Assembly (NCBI RefSeq): GCF_017991995.1 | Contig: NZ_JAGOPN010000012.1 | Span: 143,188 to 207,187, forward strand | DNA: 64,000 bases | Source of the DNA: Pseudacidovorax sp. | GTDB lineage: Bacteria; Pseudomonadota; Gammaproteobacteria; Burkholderiales; Burkholderiaceae_C | Direction of reading: 5' to 3' | Part shown: positions 7,841-18,046 of the stretch, piece by piece | Layout: every line of letters begins with the position of its first letter | Numbering within the stretch: position 1 is the stretch's first letter | Position numbers and translations under genes: made by a program | The notes under the pieces: generated by a model | Database searches by the model: none | The model's input: the letters and a program-made list of their open reading frames with translations, nothing else | What the model was told of the DNA's origin: nothing

Positions 7841-10800
7841 TCAGCCTGCCGCGTCCGCCAGGGCCGCTTCGGCCGGCGCAACCGGCGCGGCATAACGGCG
7901 CACCAGCGCCAGCAGCTCGTCCTCGCCGTAGGGCTTGCCGAGGTAGTGGTCCACGCCCAGCGCCTGCGCATGCTCGCGGTGCTTGCCCGCAATGCGCGAG
8001 GTGATCATGACCACCGGCAGGTCGGCCAGTTGCGTGTCGGCGCGGATGTTGCGCACCAGGTCGAAGCCGTCCATGCGCGGCATCTCGATGTCCGACAGCA
8101 CCAGCGCGGGCCGCTCGCCCTGCAGCAGTTCCAGCGCCTGCAGGCCGTCGGCGGCCAGCGCCACCCGCCAGCCTTCGCGCTGCAGCAGGCGCTGCGTCAC
8201 GCGGCGCACGGTGATGGAGTCGTCCACCACCATCACGAGCGGTACCTGGGCCGCCGTGCGGCCCGGCTGGCCGGCGGCATCGGGCGCGGGCAGGTCCGCG
8301 GCCAGGCGCTGGCGCCGCCGCGCCTGCCCGCCGTGCAACGTGCCGAGCACCACCGGGTTGTGGATCATCACCACGGCGCCGGAGGCGAGCACGGTGATGC
8401 CCACCAGGCCCGGCACGCGCGCGAGCTGCGGCCCCAGGTTCTTGACCACCACTTCCTGGCTGCCGAGCACCTCGTCCACATGCAGCAGCACGCGCTGGGC
8501 GGCGCTGCGCACCACCACCAGGGTGTTGGCGCGGCCGGGTGGCTGCTCACTGGCGTCGGAGGCCTGCAGCAGCGCACCCGCCCAGTAGAAGGGCAGGCGC
8601 TCCCCGCCGTAGCCGCTGTGCGCCTCGGCATAGGCCTGGGCCAGCTCGGCGGCGCCGGCGCGTTGCACCAGTTCGACCAGGCTGGCGGGCACGCCGAAGG
8701 TCAACCCGCCCGCGCGCAGCATCACCACCTGCGTGACGGCCGTCGTCAGCGGCAGCACCAGGCGGAACTCGGTGCCCTGCCCCGCCGTGCTGCGGGTCTC
8801 GATGCGGCCGCCCAGGGCCGTCACCTCGGCGCGCACCACGTCCATGCCGATGCCGCGCCCGGCCAGTTCCGAGACCTCGGTCGCGGTGGTGAAGCCGGGA
8901 CGGAAGACCAGCTCGGCCAGTGCCCGCTCGTCCAGCGCCGCGCCGGGCTCGATCAGCCCCTGTGCCTCGGCGCGGTCGCGGATGCGCTCGGCCCGCAGGC
9001 CACCGCCGTCGTCGGCGAAGCGGATGGCGATGTCGTTGCCGTCCTGGCGCATCTCCACGCGCAGTTGGCCGGTGGCCGGCTTGCCGGCGCGCTCGCGCTC
9101 CGCGGGCGGCTCGATGCCATGGACCAGGGCATTGCGCAGCAGATGCTCGAAGGCCGGCGCGATGCGGTCGAGCACGCCGCGGTCCATCTCCACCTCGCCG
9201 CCGAGCAGGTCGAGGTGCACCGGCTTGCCCGTTTCCTTGGACGCCTGGCGCACCACGCGGTACAGCCGCTCGGCCAGGTTGTCGAAGGCCACCATGCGCG
9301 TGCGCAGCAGCGAGCGCTGCAGCTCGCGCGTCTGGCGCGCCTGGGTCTGCAGGCCGTCCTCGGCCACCTGCACGGTGCGCTGCAGCGTACGGTGCACGGC
9401 GGCGACGTCGTCCACCGACTCGGCCATCATGCGCGTCAGCTCCTGCACCCGGGTGAAGCGGTCGAACTCCAGCGGGTCGAAGCCCTGCGCATCGCGCGAC
9501 TGCATCTGGCGCGACTGCATCTGGCTTTCGGCCTGCACCTCCAGGTCGCGCAGCTGCTGGCGCAGGCGCTGCAGGTTGCCGGTGAGTTCGCCCAGGGCGC
9601 CGCGCAGTTGCTCGACCGAGGCCTCGACACGGCCACGGGTGATGGTCACCTCGCCGGCCTCGGCCATCAACCTGTCGAGCAGTTGGGCGCGGATGCGCAC
9701 CACGGCCCCGGCCCCCGGGGTGGCGGCCAGCGCTGCGGCGGGCTGGGCAGCCGCGAGCGCGGCGTCGAGGCCGGCGGGACGCGGCACCTCGTCCGGCATG
9801 TCGCCGGCCGCCACCGCCTCGGCGGCCGACGCCAGCGGCGCGGAGGCATCGCCGGTCTGGATGCGCAGCGCCGGCGCGCTGTGCTCGGCCGCGACGGAAT
9901 CGGCCGCCAGTTGCTGGCGCCGCGCCTCGTCGGCCGAATCGGCGGCGCGGAGCTGGTCGAAATCGGCCTGCAGCACGTCCAGCCGGCCCAGGGCCTGCTC
10001 CAGCGCTTCGCGCACGGTGTCGCCCAGGCCCAGCGGCTCCAGCGCCGATTCCATCTGGTGGGCGCGCTGGCCCAGGCGCATCGCCCCCGCCAGCCGGGCG
10101 CTGCCCTTGAGGGTGTGCAGGGCCCGCAGCACCTGTGCGCGGGCGTCGCCGTCGTCCGGCTGCGCGGCCCAGGCGCGCAGCGCACGGCTGAGGGCGGGCA
10201 GCAGTTCGGCCGCCTCCTCCTCGAAGATGGGAAAGAGCTCGTGGTCGACGGCGTCCTGCACCGCGCCGAGTTCGTCCTCGGGCTCCAGCGCGACATCGGG
10301 CCCGGGCGCCGAAGCCGGCCCCAGCGTGGATGCCGGGGTGGGGGCGGGCAGTTCGAGCAGGGCGCGCAGCCGCTCGGGCAGGCCGGCGTTCGGGGCCTTG
10401 ACGAAGCCGGCCGCGAACTGGTGCAGCAGCCGGCGGATGTCTTGCGCAGCCTCGACGAGCACGGCCGCCTGGGCCGCGCCCGCGCGGTGTTCGCCCTGCA
10501 GGTGCTGCAGCGCGTTCTCCACCAGCCGCGCGAGTTCGGACAGCAGCGCGAAGCCGACGGTGGCCGAACTGCCGGCCAGCGAATGCGCCGCGGCAATCGC
10601 CTCGTCGGGCAGGCGCGTGCCCGGCGAGGGGGCCCAGGCCGCCAGCCGTTCGACCAGCTGGCGCGACCATTCGTCGGCCTCGCTCAGGTAGACGTTGTAG
10701 AGCGCCAGCGGAATGCGCAGTCCGCCGACCAGCCGCACGTCGTCGCCCGCGACGGGCGCCGGGGCTTCCTGAGGCGGTGGCGTGGCCGGCGCTGCGTCGT

Positions 10801-13729
10801 CCTGCACCGGGTCGGGGGCTGCGTCGTCGGCCATCGGCGGCTCGCCAGCCGCGGGCTCGGGCGGCACCATCGACAGCTCGAAATCCACACCGTAGTCCGA
10901 GGACAGCGGCACCGAGTCCTCGGCCGGCTCAGCCTGCGTGGTGCGCTCGAAGTCGGCGAGCGCGGCATCGGCCTCGGACTCGTCCTCCTCGCGGCGCATC
11001 GGGGCCGGCAGCGTAGGCGGCTCGTCGAAGGCGAACTCGGCCTCCATGCGGGTGTGGCCGAAGCTGGCAGGCGCCGGGATCGGCGGGCGCGGCGGCGGAT
11101 CGGGCAGCAGGAAGTCGAGGTCGGCCGGCTGGGTCGGGCCGCCCAGATCCAGCTCGGGCAGCAGGTCGGGATCTTCCACGGGCGCCGGCAGCGGCTCCAG
11201 CGGGGCCGGCAACGTGGTGGCCTCGAAGTCGGGCTCGAAGACCGGCAAGGGGGGCAGCGCCTCGGCCGCCGGGGGCGGCTCGGCCGGTGCAGGCGGCGCC
11301 CATACCGGCGCGGGCGCGGGCGTCGTCGCACGGACCGGCGGCACCGGGTCTGCGGACTCGGGCGCCGCAGCCAGCGCACGCATCGGCGCCAGCCAGGGCG
11401 CGCTGGCAGGCAGCGTGCGGCCCTCGGCGATGGCGTCGATCCATGCGGCAAAGCCGGGCAGCGCGACTTCGGTCGCCGACATCAGCGCCGGGTCGGCACG
11501 GCGCTGCTCGGCCAGCCAGGTGTTGAGCACCTGCTCGCAGGCCCAGGCGGCGTCGCCGAATTCGGTCAGCCCCACCATGCGGGCACTGCCCTTGAGCGTG
11601 TGGAAGGCCCGGCGCAGCACCGTGAGTTCGTCGCCGCTGCCCGGCGGCTCGGCCAGCGAGCGCAAGGCGGCGCGGGCGGACTGCAGCACCTCGCGGGCCT
11701 CGTCCAGGAAGATGGCGCGCAGGTCGTCCTCGTCCAGCTCGGCCACGTCCATGCCCGGAGGCGATGCCGCCTCGGCGGGTGCCACGGATGGCGGCGACGC
11801 GGTCGGCCAGGTCTCGGCGGCGCGGCTGAATTCCTCGAGGGCCGGCGCCACGGGCGTGCCCACCTCGGCCAGGCGCTGGGCGATCTGCGCGTCCACGGCG
11901 CGGGCGCTGTCGATCACCTCGGCCGGCAGCTCGTCGCGCGGCGGCACCACGGGCGCCGGCGCGCCCTGGCGGCCCATGAGGGGATCGAGCCGGCCGGCGG
12001 CCTCGTCGAACACGAAGAGCCGCCGCGCCAGCGCCGGCTGGTAGGCCAGCATGTCGATCAGGAAGCCGAGTGCGCCCAGGTTGTGGCCCAGGCGCTCGAC
12101 GCCCGGTGCACCGGGCGCGATGGCACCCTGGCCGGCGCCGTCGGCCAGCAGTTGCTCCACGTCCTCGCGCATGCGTTGCACGGCGCGCGCAGCCTGGTCC
12201 AGGCCCAGCACCGACAGGACGCCGCGCATCTGCGTGAGCTGGGCCGGCACGGCGCGCAGCACGCTGCCGTCGCCTGGCCGGCGGAAGAACTGGTCGAGCG
12301 ATTTCTCCAGCTCGCCCAGGTGGGCGCGCAGTTCGTCGACCACGGTGCCGAGGCTCTGGCGATCGCTCACGCGGTGGTAGAGCGCCTCCATCCAGGGCGC
12401 CAGTGGCTCGGAAGGCGCGCCGCGCCGCGCGCGCTCGATGCGGCCGGCCAGTTGCACGATGCGCTCGGCCAGTTCGCGGTTCTGCGGATCGAGGTCGTCG
12501 AAGGCGGCCTCCATGTGCAGCAGCGCGGTGGCCACTTCGAGCGCCAGTTCGGTCGACGGCGGCACGCCGCGGTGGATGACCTCGCCCAGCACCTGGTCGA
12601 AGGCCTGCACCAGCGGCGCGGCGGCCGGGTACAGCGCCATCAGCGATTCGCCCAGCTGCGCGAAGCTGTCGGCAGCGGGGCGCAGGCGGTTGAGGTCGCC
12701 CTCGGAGATGGCGGACCAGCATTCCTTGGCGGCCTCGGCGCGACGGCGGGCCTGCGCCAGCACCGCCGGATCGAAGCGGCCGAAGCGGCGCTGCTCGTAA
12801 TCCACCGGATCGCCGCGGCCCAGGCCCCAGGCGCGGCGCACGGTCGTCAGCAGCGGCAGGGGGGCCGGCGGGGGCACCGGCACGCGCGCCTGGGCGCAGA
12901 AGAAGAGCAGGTCCTGCCCCAGCCGGTCGGCCACGGGCGCCGTGCCGCGGGCCAGGGCGGCGTACTGCAGCATCACCCTCGAGGCGGTGCGGCGCACGTA
13001 CGCATCGGCCACCAGCACGCTGGCTCCGAGGGCCTCGAAGAAGGCACCGGACAGCAGCCAGAAGCCGGCGGGCGGCGTGCCGGGCGGCTGCCCGGCCATC
13101 AGGCGCAGGCACAGCGCGGCCAGGCGGCGGGCCGACTCGGCATTGCCGCTCTTGACCACCTGGAGCAGGTCGCGGTCGAGCCCGGCGCGCACCGGTGCAT
13201 CGAGCACCAGCGGCGGCACACCCTCGGGCCGGGGCAGTGCGGGCCAGGACCACGGCTCGGGCCACAGGTCGGCGGGGTGGATGCGGTCGGCACCCGCCAG
13301 CTCCAGCATGTCGCGGTAATGCGGGAACAGCCCCAGCACCGGCGCCGGACGGCCGGCCATGAGGCGGGCCAGGAAGTCGGCCAGCGCGAAGCCGGCCCGC
13401 TCGATGGCGGCCGTCGAGGCATCGGTCTGCAGCGCCGGCTCGCGCTGCAGCCGCTGCACGGCCCATTCCATGCCCGATGCCAGCCGCCCTGCCCCGCCCT
13501 GCCCCACCAGCTGCAGCGCGCCCGCCGCCTGATGCAGGTGATGGACCGCCGCCTGCAGATCGGCCTCGTCGCCCGCCTGCCCCGGCGCACGCCCCAGCTG
13601 ATGCCGGTGCATCGCCTTGGCCGCGTTCTCCAGCGACTTGCGCACCTCGCCATGCACCCAGGCCAGGGGGCCGAGGTCGGTGGTGGCGCCGTCCATCGCC
13701 GATGTGCCGCTCGCGTGAGGTGCGTTCAT
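7841..13729 (-). CDS. pilL: Pil-Chp chemosensory hybrid histidine kinase (PilL/ChpA type)
   Basis: A 1962-aa CheA-type kinase for type IV pili. An N-terminal region of degenerate Hpt-like helical repeats is followed by three canonical Hpt sites: His710 (HTLKGSARMVG), His1049 (HSLAGSSATVG) and His1205 (HTLKGSARLAG). A Pro/Ala-rich acidic linker lies at about 720-1000. Next come a dimerisation helix, an HATPase domain with N-box HLLRNALVHG near 1529-1538 and GRGIGMD, a CheW-like domain (about 1660-1790) and a C-terminal receiver with Asp1880 in SDIEMP. The ATG at 13729 has GGAG upstream; 64 more codons are open but look like intergenic DNA. Pseudomonas ChpA is longer with more Hpt domains. It is last in the pil cluster, 270 bases after pilJ. 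Confidence 0.92.
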   Translation of the reverse strand: MNAPHASGTSAMDGATTDLGPLAWVHGEVRKSLENAAKAMHRHQLGRAPGQAGDEADLQAAVHHLHQAAGALQLVGQGGAGRLASGMEWAVQRLQREPALQTDASTAAIERAGFALADFLARLMAGRPAPVLGLFPHYRDMLELAGADRIHPADLWPEPWSWPALPRPEGVPPLVLDAPVRAGLDRDLLQVVKSGNAESARRLAALCLRLMAGQPPGTPPAGFWLLSGAFFEALGASVLVADAYVRRTASRVMLQYAALARGTAPVADRLGQDLLFFCAQARVPVPPPAPLPLLTTVRRAWGLGRGDPVDYEQRRFGRFDPAVLAQARRRAEAAKECWSAISEGDLNRLRPAADSFAQLGESLMALYPAAAPLVQAFDQVLGEVIHRGVPPSTELALEVATALLHMEAAFDDLDPQNRELAERIVQLAGRIERARRGAPSEPLAPWMEALYHRVSDRQSLGTVVDELRAHLGELEKSLDQFFRRPGDGSVLRAVPAQLTQMRGVLSVLGLDQAARAVQRMREDVEQLLADGAGQGAIAPGAPGVERLGHNLGALGFLIDMLAYQPALARRLFVFDEAAGRLDPLMGRQGAPAPVVPPRDELPAEVIDSARAVDAQIAQRLAEVGTPVAPALEEFSRAAETWPTASPPSVAPAEAASPPGMDVAELDEDDLRAIFLDEAREVLQSARAALRSLAEPPGSGDELTVLRRAFHTLKGSARMVGLTEFGDAAWACEQVLNTWLAEQRRADPALMSATEVALPGFAAWIDAIAEGRTLPASAPWLAPMRALAAAPESADPVPPVRATTPAPAPVWAPPAPAEPPPAAEALPPLPVFEPDFEATTLPAPLEPLPAPVEDPDLLPELDLGGPTQPADLDFLLPDPPPRPPIPAPASFGHTRMEAEFAFDEPPTLPAPMRREEDESEADAALADFERTTQAEPAEDSVPLSSDYGVDFELSMVPPEPAAGEPPMADDAAPDPVQDDAAPATPPPQEAPAPVAGDDVRLVGGLRIPLALYNVYLSEADEWSRQLVERLAAWAPSPGTRLPDEAIAAAHSLAGSSATVGFALLSELARLVENALQHLQGEHRAGAAQAAVLVEAAQDIRRLLHQFAAGFVKAPNAGLPERLRALLELPAPTPASTLGPASAPGPDVALEPEDELGAVQDAVDHELFPIFEEEAAELLPALSRALRAWAAQPDDGDARAQVLRALHTLKGSARLAGAMRLGQRAHQMESALEPLGLGDTVREALEQALGRLDVLQADFDQLRAADSADEARRQQLAADSVAAEHSAPALRIQTGDASAPLASAAEAVAAGDMPDEVPRPAGLDAALAAAQPAAALAATPGAGAVVRIRAQLLDRLMAEAGEVTITRGRVEASVEQLRGALGELTGNLQRLRQQLRDLEVQAESQMQSRQMQSRDAQGFDPLEFDRFTRVQELTRMMAESVDDVAAVHRTLQRTVQVAEDGLQTQARQTRELQRSLLRTRMVAFDNLAERLYRVVRQASKETGKPVHLDLLGGEVEMDRGVLDRIAPAFEHLLRNALVHGIEPPAERERAGKPATGQLRVEMRQDGNDIAIRFADDGGGLRAERIRDRAEAQGLIEPGAALDERALAELVFRPGFTTATEVSELAGRGIGMDVVRAEVTALGGRIETRSTAGQGTEFRLVLPLTTAVTQVVMLRAGGLTFGVPASLVELVQRAGAAELAQAYAEAHSGYGGERLPFYWAGALLQASDASEQPPGRANTLVVVRSAAQRVLLHVDEVLGSQEVVVKNLGPQLARVPGLVGITVLASGAVVMIHNPVVLGTLHGGQARRRQRLAADLPAPDAAGQPGRTAAQVPLVMVVDDSITVRRVTQRLLQREGWRVALAADGLQALELLQGERPALVLSDIEMPRMDGFDLVRNIRADTQLADLPVVMITSRIAGKHREHAQALGVDHYLGKPYGEDELLALVRRYAAPVAPAEAALADAAG

Positions 13730-13908
13730 GCGTTCACTCCGGCAAGCCCAACCTGGCGCGCGGCGCCAGCGCCAGCAACCGCCACTGGCTTCCCGTTCGA
13801 ATGGCCGCGGAGCAGGCCAAGCGGGAACATCCGCGGAACCGGCTTTGCCGGGCCGCTGGAGAGGTCTTGCAGACCGCGCTGCGCCAGTGGCGCAGCCCCT
13901 CGCCAGTC

Positions 13909-13933
13909 GGGCCTGGTCCACTGGACCAGGCCC
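13909..13933. repeat. Perfect 25-base hairpin in the pilJ-pilL spacer
   Basis: The 270-base gap between pilJ and pilL holds a perfect palindrome: arms GGGCCTGGTCCA (13909-13920) and its complement (13922-13933) around one base. It is followed by a second GC-rich hairpin-like run (gggcccggcccc, cccccttgagggggg) and a repetitive gcgaagcgcgaagcgcg stretch. This looks like a REP-type intergenic element that interrupts an otherwise tight operon; it could stabilise or attenuate mRNA upstream of pilL. No small gene was recognised in the gap. Confidence 0.6.
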
Positions 13934-13999
13934 GTACGGGCCCGGCCCCCTTGAGGGGGGAGGCGAAGCGCGAAGCGCGCAGCCTGGGGGTGTTCCATA

Positions 14000-16261
14000 T
14001 CACGCGATCTTGAAGCGCGCGACCGATTGGCGCAGCTCCTCGGCCATCTGCGAGAGCTCGCGCACCTGCCGTGCCGTGGCGCGGGTGCCTTCGCCGGTCT
14101 GCTCGGTCACGGCAAAGATGTGCTGGATGCTCGCGGCCACGACGTTGGCCGATTCGGCCTCGCGCGAGGCCGACTGCGAGATCTCCTCGATCAGCTCGGC
14201 CAGGCGGCGCGACACGCGGTCGATCTCGGACAGCGCCGTGCCCGCGTTGTCGGACAGCCGCGCGCCCTCGACCACGCCCTGCGTGGAGCGCTCCATGGCG
14301 CCCACGGCGTCCTGCGTGTCGGTCTGGATCGCCTTGACCAGCGCGGCGATCTGGCGCGTGGCGTCGCCCGAGCGTTCGGCCAGCCGCTGCACCTCCTCGG
14401 CCACCACCGAGAAGCCGCGCCCCGCCTCGCCGGCCGAGGCGGCCTGGATGGCGGCGTTCAGGGCCAGCACGTTGGTCTGCTCGGTGATGTCCGAGATCAG
14501 CTCGGTGATCTCGCCGATCTCCTGCGAGGACTCGCCCAGCCGCTTGATGCGCTTGGCCGTGTCCTGGATCTGGTCGCGGATCGCGTTCATGCCGCCGATG
14601 GTGTTCTGCACCGCCGACAGGCCCGATTCCGCCGCCTGCAGCGACTGGCGCGCCACCGCGGCCGACTCCTGCGCCTGCGCCGACACGCCGTTGATGCGCG
14701 CGGCCATGCTCAGCACCGACTGGCCGGTCTCGCGGATCTCGCGCAGCTGCTCGGTCGAGGCGGCCAGCAGCTCGGTCGAGGTCTGGTCGACTTGGCCCGT
14801 GGTGTGGGCCACGCGGGTGGCCGTGTTCTGCACGTTGCCCACCAGCAGCCGCAGCTCCTCGACGGTGTAGTTCACCGAGTCGGCGATGGCGCCGGTGATG
14901 TCCTCGGTCACGGTGGCCTGCTGCGTGAGGTCGCCCTCGGCCACGGTCTGCAGCTCGTTCATCAGCCGCAGGATGGCGCTCTGGTTGGCGCTGTTGACGC
15001 GGTTGGATTCGCGGGCCTGCTCCTCGGCCTGCTGGCGATCGCGCTCGGCGGCGGCCGCGCGCTGGCGACCTTCGCGCACCTGCAGCCAGCCGATGGCGGC
15101 GGCCAGGCCCAGCGCCGCCAGCGACAGCAGGACCAGCAGCGCCAGTTCCTCGAAGCCCAGGCCGGTGCGCGACTGCAGGCGCGTCTGCAGCTCGCCCAGG
15201 GCGCGGCGCAGGGGCTCGCTGTCGGCCAGCACGGCCGCCTGCGCCTCGCGCGCGGCCACCACGCCCTGCAGGTTCTCCAGCACGGCGCGGGCCTGGGCCT
15301 GGTTCTGCTGATGGCTGGCCAGGAGGGCGTTGAGCGACTCGCGCGCCGCGGGGTCGCGCAACGGCGACAGGCCCAGCGAGGCGCTGCCGTCCTGCAGGCC
15401 ACGCACCAGCTCCTCGAAGCGGGTCATGTCCTTGCCGAGCAGGAACACCGCGTCGGGGCTCACGCCCTCGACGGTCAGGAATTCGCTGGCCGACTTGCCG
15501 ATGCGCTGGGTGAGCATCGCCAACTGGCTCGCCGCCTGCGCCTCGGCCGGCGAGGCGCCGCGCAGGGCGGCGGTGGCCACGGTCTGTGCGGCGTCCAGCT
15601 GGTCGGCCGACTGGCGGGCGATGCCGCGCAGGCCCGCGCCCACCTCGATCAGCACCTTCTGCTGGCCCAGCACCACCTTGGCACCGGCTTCGGCCCGCGC
15701 CGCCAGCGGCTGGATGCGGGCCAGGATCTCGGCATCGGCGGCGCCCAACGGCGACAGGCCCAGTTCGTCGTCGCCACGCGCCAGGCCGGCGACCCGCCGC
15801 GTGAGGTCGTCCGTGCTGTCGCGCAGCTCGGCGAAGGCGGGCACCGTGCCGACGAGGGCCTGCGACACCGACTTGGCCAGCCGCTGCGACTGCATCAGCG
15901 CCTGGCCGGCCGAAGCCAGCTGCTGCGAGACACGGTCCGCGCGCACGGCCGTCCAGCCGGCGGCCGCCAGCAGCATCAGCACGAGCAGGGCCAGCAGGGC
16001 GATGAGCCAGCGCTGGCGCACGGCGGGCATGCGGCCGGCCGCGGCCGGTGCAGCGGCAGGGCGGAGCGCATCGGCCTTCGCCGCGGCGGCCGGCGGCCGT
16101 GGCTCCAGTCCCGCGGGCCGCGTCTCGGTGCGGCGTGCGGCGGCAGCCGGCGCCGGCCCGGGCGAATCGGCGCCGATCACGGTGGCCGGCTGGTCCAGGT
16201 CCGCGACGCCGGGGTCGCGGCCTGGCAGGTACTTCTTGAGCGTATCGACGATCGGGGTCAC
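14000..16261 (-). CDS. pilJ: Type IV pili methyl-accepting chemotaxis transducer PilJ
   Basis: A 753-aa membrane receptor that feeds the Pil-Chp kinase. About 80 low-complexity cytoplasmic residues precede TM1 ([20 protein letters not shown], about 80-102). The periplasmic part carries two PilJ N-terminal-type helical repeats ([11 protein letters not shown] and [13 protein letters not shown]). TM2 lies near 374-395 and is followed by a HAMP-like region. The signalling hairpin [35 protein letters not shown] is near residue 597. The start is GTG at 16261, supported by AAGGA 8 bases upstream and by the conserved opening [13 protein letters not shown]; the longer upstream frame overlaps pilI. It follows pilI by 37 bases. 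Confidence 0.92.
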   Translation of the reverse strand: MTPIVDTLKKYLPGRDPGVADLDQPATVIGADSPGPAPAAAARRTETRPAGLEPRPPAAAAKADALRPAAAPAAAGRMPAVRQRWLIALLALLVLMLLAAAGWTAVRADRVSQQLASAGQALMQSQRLAKSVSQALVGTVPAFAELRDSTDDLTRRVAGLARGDDELGLSPLGAADAEILARIQPLAARAEAGAKVVLGQQKVLIEVGAGLRGIARQSADQLDAAQTVATAALRGASPAEAQAASQLAMLTQRIGKSASEFLTVEGVSPDAVFLLGKDMTRFEELVRGLQDGSASLGLSPLRDPAARESLNALLASHQQNQAQARAVLENLQGVVAAREAQAAVLADSEPLRRALGELQTRLQSRTGLGFEELALLVLLSLAALGLAAAIGWLQVREGRQRAAAAERDRQQAEEQARESNRVNSANQSAILRLMNELQTVAEGDLTQQATVTEDITGAIADSVNYTVEELRLLVGNVQNTATRVAHTTGQVDQTSTELLAASTEQLREIRETGQSVLSMAARINGVSAQAQESAAVARQSLQAAESGLSAVQNTIGGMNAIRDQIQDTAKRIKRLGESSQEIGEITELISDITEQTNVLALNAAIQAASAGEAGRGFSVVAEEVQRLAERSGDATRQIAALVKAIQTDTQDAVGAMERSTQGVVEGARLSDNAGTALSEIDRVSRRLAELIEEISQSASREAESANVVAASIQHIFAVTEQTGEGTRATARQVRELSQMAEELRQSVARFKIA

Positions 16262-16298
16262 GGTCGGTCCTTCGGAACGGAGACGGCGGCGCGGATCG

Positions 16299-16832
16299 TC
16301 ACGCCGCGATGTGCAGGAAGGCGGGATCGGCCGCCAACGCCTGCAGGTCGAGCACCTGCCAGGCCCGGCCCTCGCCGTCGGCCAGGCAGGCGCCCAGCCA
16401 GGGCGGGCGCACCGCCTCGGCATGCAGCACGCCGGTGAAGGCGCTGCCGCTGCGCAGGCCGGCCAGCGCATCGACCCGCAGCGCGGCGTTGACGCCCAGT
16501 GCTTCGCCCAGCGCCACCAGGTGCGACCCCTCCTCGCCCGGCTGGCCCGCCTCGGCGGGCAGGGGCGAGTCGGCCAGCCAGTGGGCCAGCCGGATCACGC
16601 CGCACAGCCGTCCGCGCAGGTTGGCCACGCCGAGGAACCAGGGCTTGACGTAGGGAACGGGCTGCGGCGCCGCGGCCGGAAATATCTCGCCGGCCTGCGG
16701 CAGCGGCAGCAGGCAGGCACGGCCACCGGCCTGGACCGCCAGCCACTGTGCCGCCATCGGACGCGCCTGGGCGGCCTGCAGCCGCTCGGCCAGGCGGGCC
16801 TGGAAGGCGCGCAGGGACTCACGCTGCGCCAT
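16299..16832 (-). CDS. pilI: CheW-like coupling protein PilI
   Basis: A 177-aa cytoplasmic CheW-domain protein expected to bridge PilJ and the PilL kinase. Residues 1-35 are a helical lead-in ([20 protein letters not shown]) typical of PilI rather than of chemotaxis CheW. The CheW fold follows, with [35 protein letters not shown] (the conserved NLRG turn) and a final [12 protein letters not shown] strand. The ATG at 16832 is chosen on family length. The Shine-Dalgarno sequence is weak, so translational coupling to pilH is possible across the roughly 100-base gap. Confidence 0.88.
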   Translation of the reverse strand: MAQRESLRAFQARLAERLQAAQARPMAAQWLAVQAGGRACLLPLPQAGEIFPAAAPQPVPYVKPWFLGVANLRGRLCGVIRLAHWLADSPLPAEAGQPGEEGSHLVALGEALGVNAALRVDALAGLRSGSAFTGVLHAEAVRPPWLGACLADGEGRAWQVLDLQALAADPAFLHIAA

Positions 16833-16929
16833 GGGCCACCCGGACGCGGATGCGTGCGCGCCACCGCTGCCCGCCCGGGGCGGCAGCACGGTCGGCAGCG
16901 GAGGGGCCAGCGGGACGCATGGGGCCGCC

Positions 16930-17295
16930 TCAGTCCAGCGCGCGGATCTTGGCGAGCAACTCGTCGGCCTGCACGGGTTTGACGATGTAGTCGCGCGCCC
17001 CCTGGCGCAGGCCCCACACACGGTCGGTCTCCTGGCCCTTGCTGCTGCACATGATCACCGGCACCTGGGCGAAGCGCGGATCGCGCATCAGGCTGCGGGT
17101 GAACTGGAAACCGTTCTGCCCCGGCATGACGATGTCCATCAGGATCAGGTCGGGCAGGCCGATCTCCAGGTGCCGCATCGCGGCCTCGGCGTTCTCGGCG
17201 GTGCGCACGGCAAAGCCGTTGCGCTGCAGCAGGTCCGACAGGAATACCAGCTCGGTGCGGGAGTCGTCGACGACGAGCACGCTGCGGATGGTCAT
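16930..17295 (-). CDS. pilH: Twitching-motility response regulator PilH
   Basis: A 121-aa single-domain CheY-like receiver. The acidic pocket is Asp10/Asp11, the phosphorylation site is Asp54 in LMDIVMPGQNGFQ, and the switch and lysine regions are VIMCSSKGQE and VKP. The stretch ETDRVWGLRQGARDYIVKPV is diagnostic of PilH rather than PilG or a generic CheY. In Pseudomonas PilH opposes PilG output and promotes PilT-dependent retraction; the same role is expected here. It sits 43 bases after pilG and about 97 before pilI, all on one strand. Confidence 0.93.
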   Translation of the reverse strand: MTIRSVLVVDDSRTELVFLSDLLQRNGFAVRTAENAEAAMRHLEIGLPDLILMDIVMPGQNGFQFTRSLMRDPRFAQVPVIMCSSKGQETDRVWGLRQGARDYIVKPVQADELLAKIRALD

Positions 17296-17338
17296 GGGCG
17301 GTGTTCTCTCGTGCCTGCGCGCAGGGCGGCGCAGGCCA

Positions 17339-17749
17339 TCATGTCGCGGATGGCGCCGGGGCGGTGCCGTCGCCGCCGAACTGCCGCACGGCCTGCAGCA
17401 GCTGGTCCTTGGTGAAGGGTTTGGTCAGGTAGTCCTGCGAGCCCACCATGCGCCCGCGGGCCTTGTCGAAGACGCCGTCGCGCGAGGAAAGCATGACCAC
17501 CGGCACATGGCTGAACTGGGCATTGCGCTTGATGATGGCGCAGGTCTGGTAGCCGTCCAGCCGGGGCATCAGGATGTCGCAGAAAATCAGCTGCGGCTGG
17601 TGGTCGTTCACCTTCGAAAGCGCGTCGTAGCCGTCCTCGGCCAGCAGCACCTCGTGGCCGCCCTGCTTGAGGAAGATCTCGGCACTGCGCCGGATCGTGT
17701 TGCTGTCGTCGATCACCAGCACCTTGAAACCCGATCCGTTCGCACTCAT
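17339..17749 (-). CDS. pilG: Twitching-motility response regulator PilG
   Basis: A 136-aa single-domain receiver. It has the PilG pattern VLVIDDSNTIRRSAEIFLK at the start, Asp58 in FCDILMPRLDGYQTC, VVMLSSRDGVFDKARGRMVGSQDYLTKPF and a short Ala/Pro tail. PilG phosphorylated by the PilL kinase stimulates pilus extension in the known systems. Two ATGs lie six bases apart; the downstream one at 17749 is preferred because AGAGGA then has workable spacing, whereas it would touch the upstream ATG. It is preceded by the rubredoxin gene and begins the pil chemosensory block. Confidence 0.93.
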   Translation of the reverse strand: MSANGSGFKVLVIDDSNTIRRSAEIFLKQGGHEVLLAEDGYDALSKVNDHQPQLIFCDILMPRLDGYQTCAIIKRNAQFSHVPVVMLSSRDGVFDKARGRMVGSQDYLTKPFTKDQLLQAVRQFGGDGTAPAPSAT

Positions 17750-17822
17750 CGCCATCCTCTTGTCTTGGCCGCCGGCCGCACTGCGCGGCCGCGGCAACCG
17801 GGCGGTGCCGTCGCCGCGAGGC

Positions 17823-17993
17823 TCAGATCTCGACCATTTCGAAATCTTCCTTGCGCGCGCCGCACTCCGGGCAGGTCCAGTTCATCGGAACATCGGCCCA
17901 GGCCGTGCCCGGGGCAATACCATCGTCGGGCCAACCTGCCGCTTCGTCGTAGATCCACCCGCAAATCAGGCACATCCAGGTTTTCGTATTCAT
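17823..17993 (-). CDS. Rubredoxin
   Basis: A 56-aa protein read directly from the reverse strand. Two CxxC iron knuckles are visible, CLICG (Cys8, Cys11) and CPECG (Cys41, Cys44), with the usual [13 protein letters not shown] and WADVP segments. It is a one-iron electron carrier of the cytoplasm. Length and spacing are exactly those of rubredoxins. The stop is about 70 bases before pilG, and this neighbourhood (rubredoxin, then pilG, with a ThiD-like gene divergent) is common in Burkholderiales. Its redox partner is not evident in the window; the alkane monooxygenase partners of some rubredoxins are absent. Confidence 0.95.
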   Translation of the reverse strand: MNTKTWMCLICGWIYDEAAGWPDDGIAPGTAWADVPMNWTCPECGARKEDFEMVEI

Positions 17994-18046
17994 CGCAGCT
18001 TACGGGCCTCGTTCAAATAATGCAACAATTGTATCTAGACGTCACC

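Noticed and set aside
7625..13954. A 2109-codon open frame on the plus strand opposite pilL
   Set aside because: It is antisense to a clear CheA-type protein, its translation is His/Arg/Gly/Ala-biased low complexity, and it shows no family motif. In 70% GC DNA the complementary frame of a real gene often lacks stops.
14027..16438. An 803-codon open frame opposite pilJ
   Set aside because: It is antisense to a textbook chemoreceptor with both membrane segments and the signalling hairpin; the translation is low complexity.
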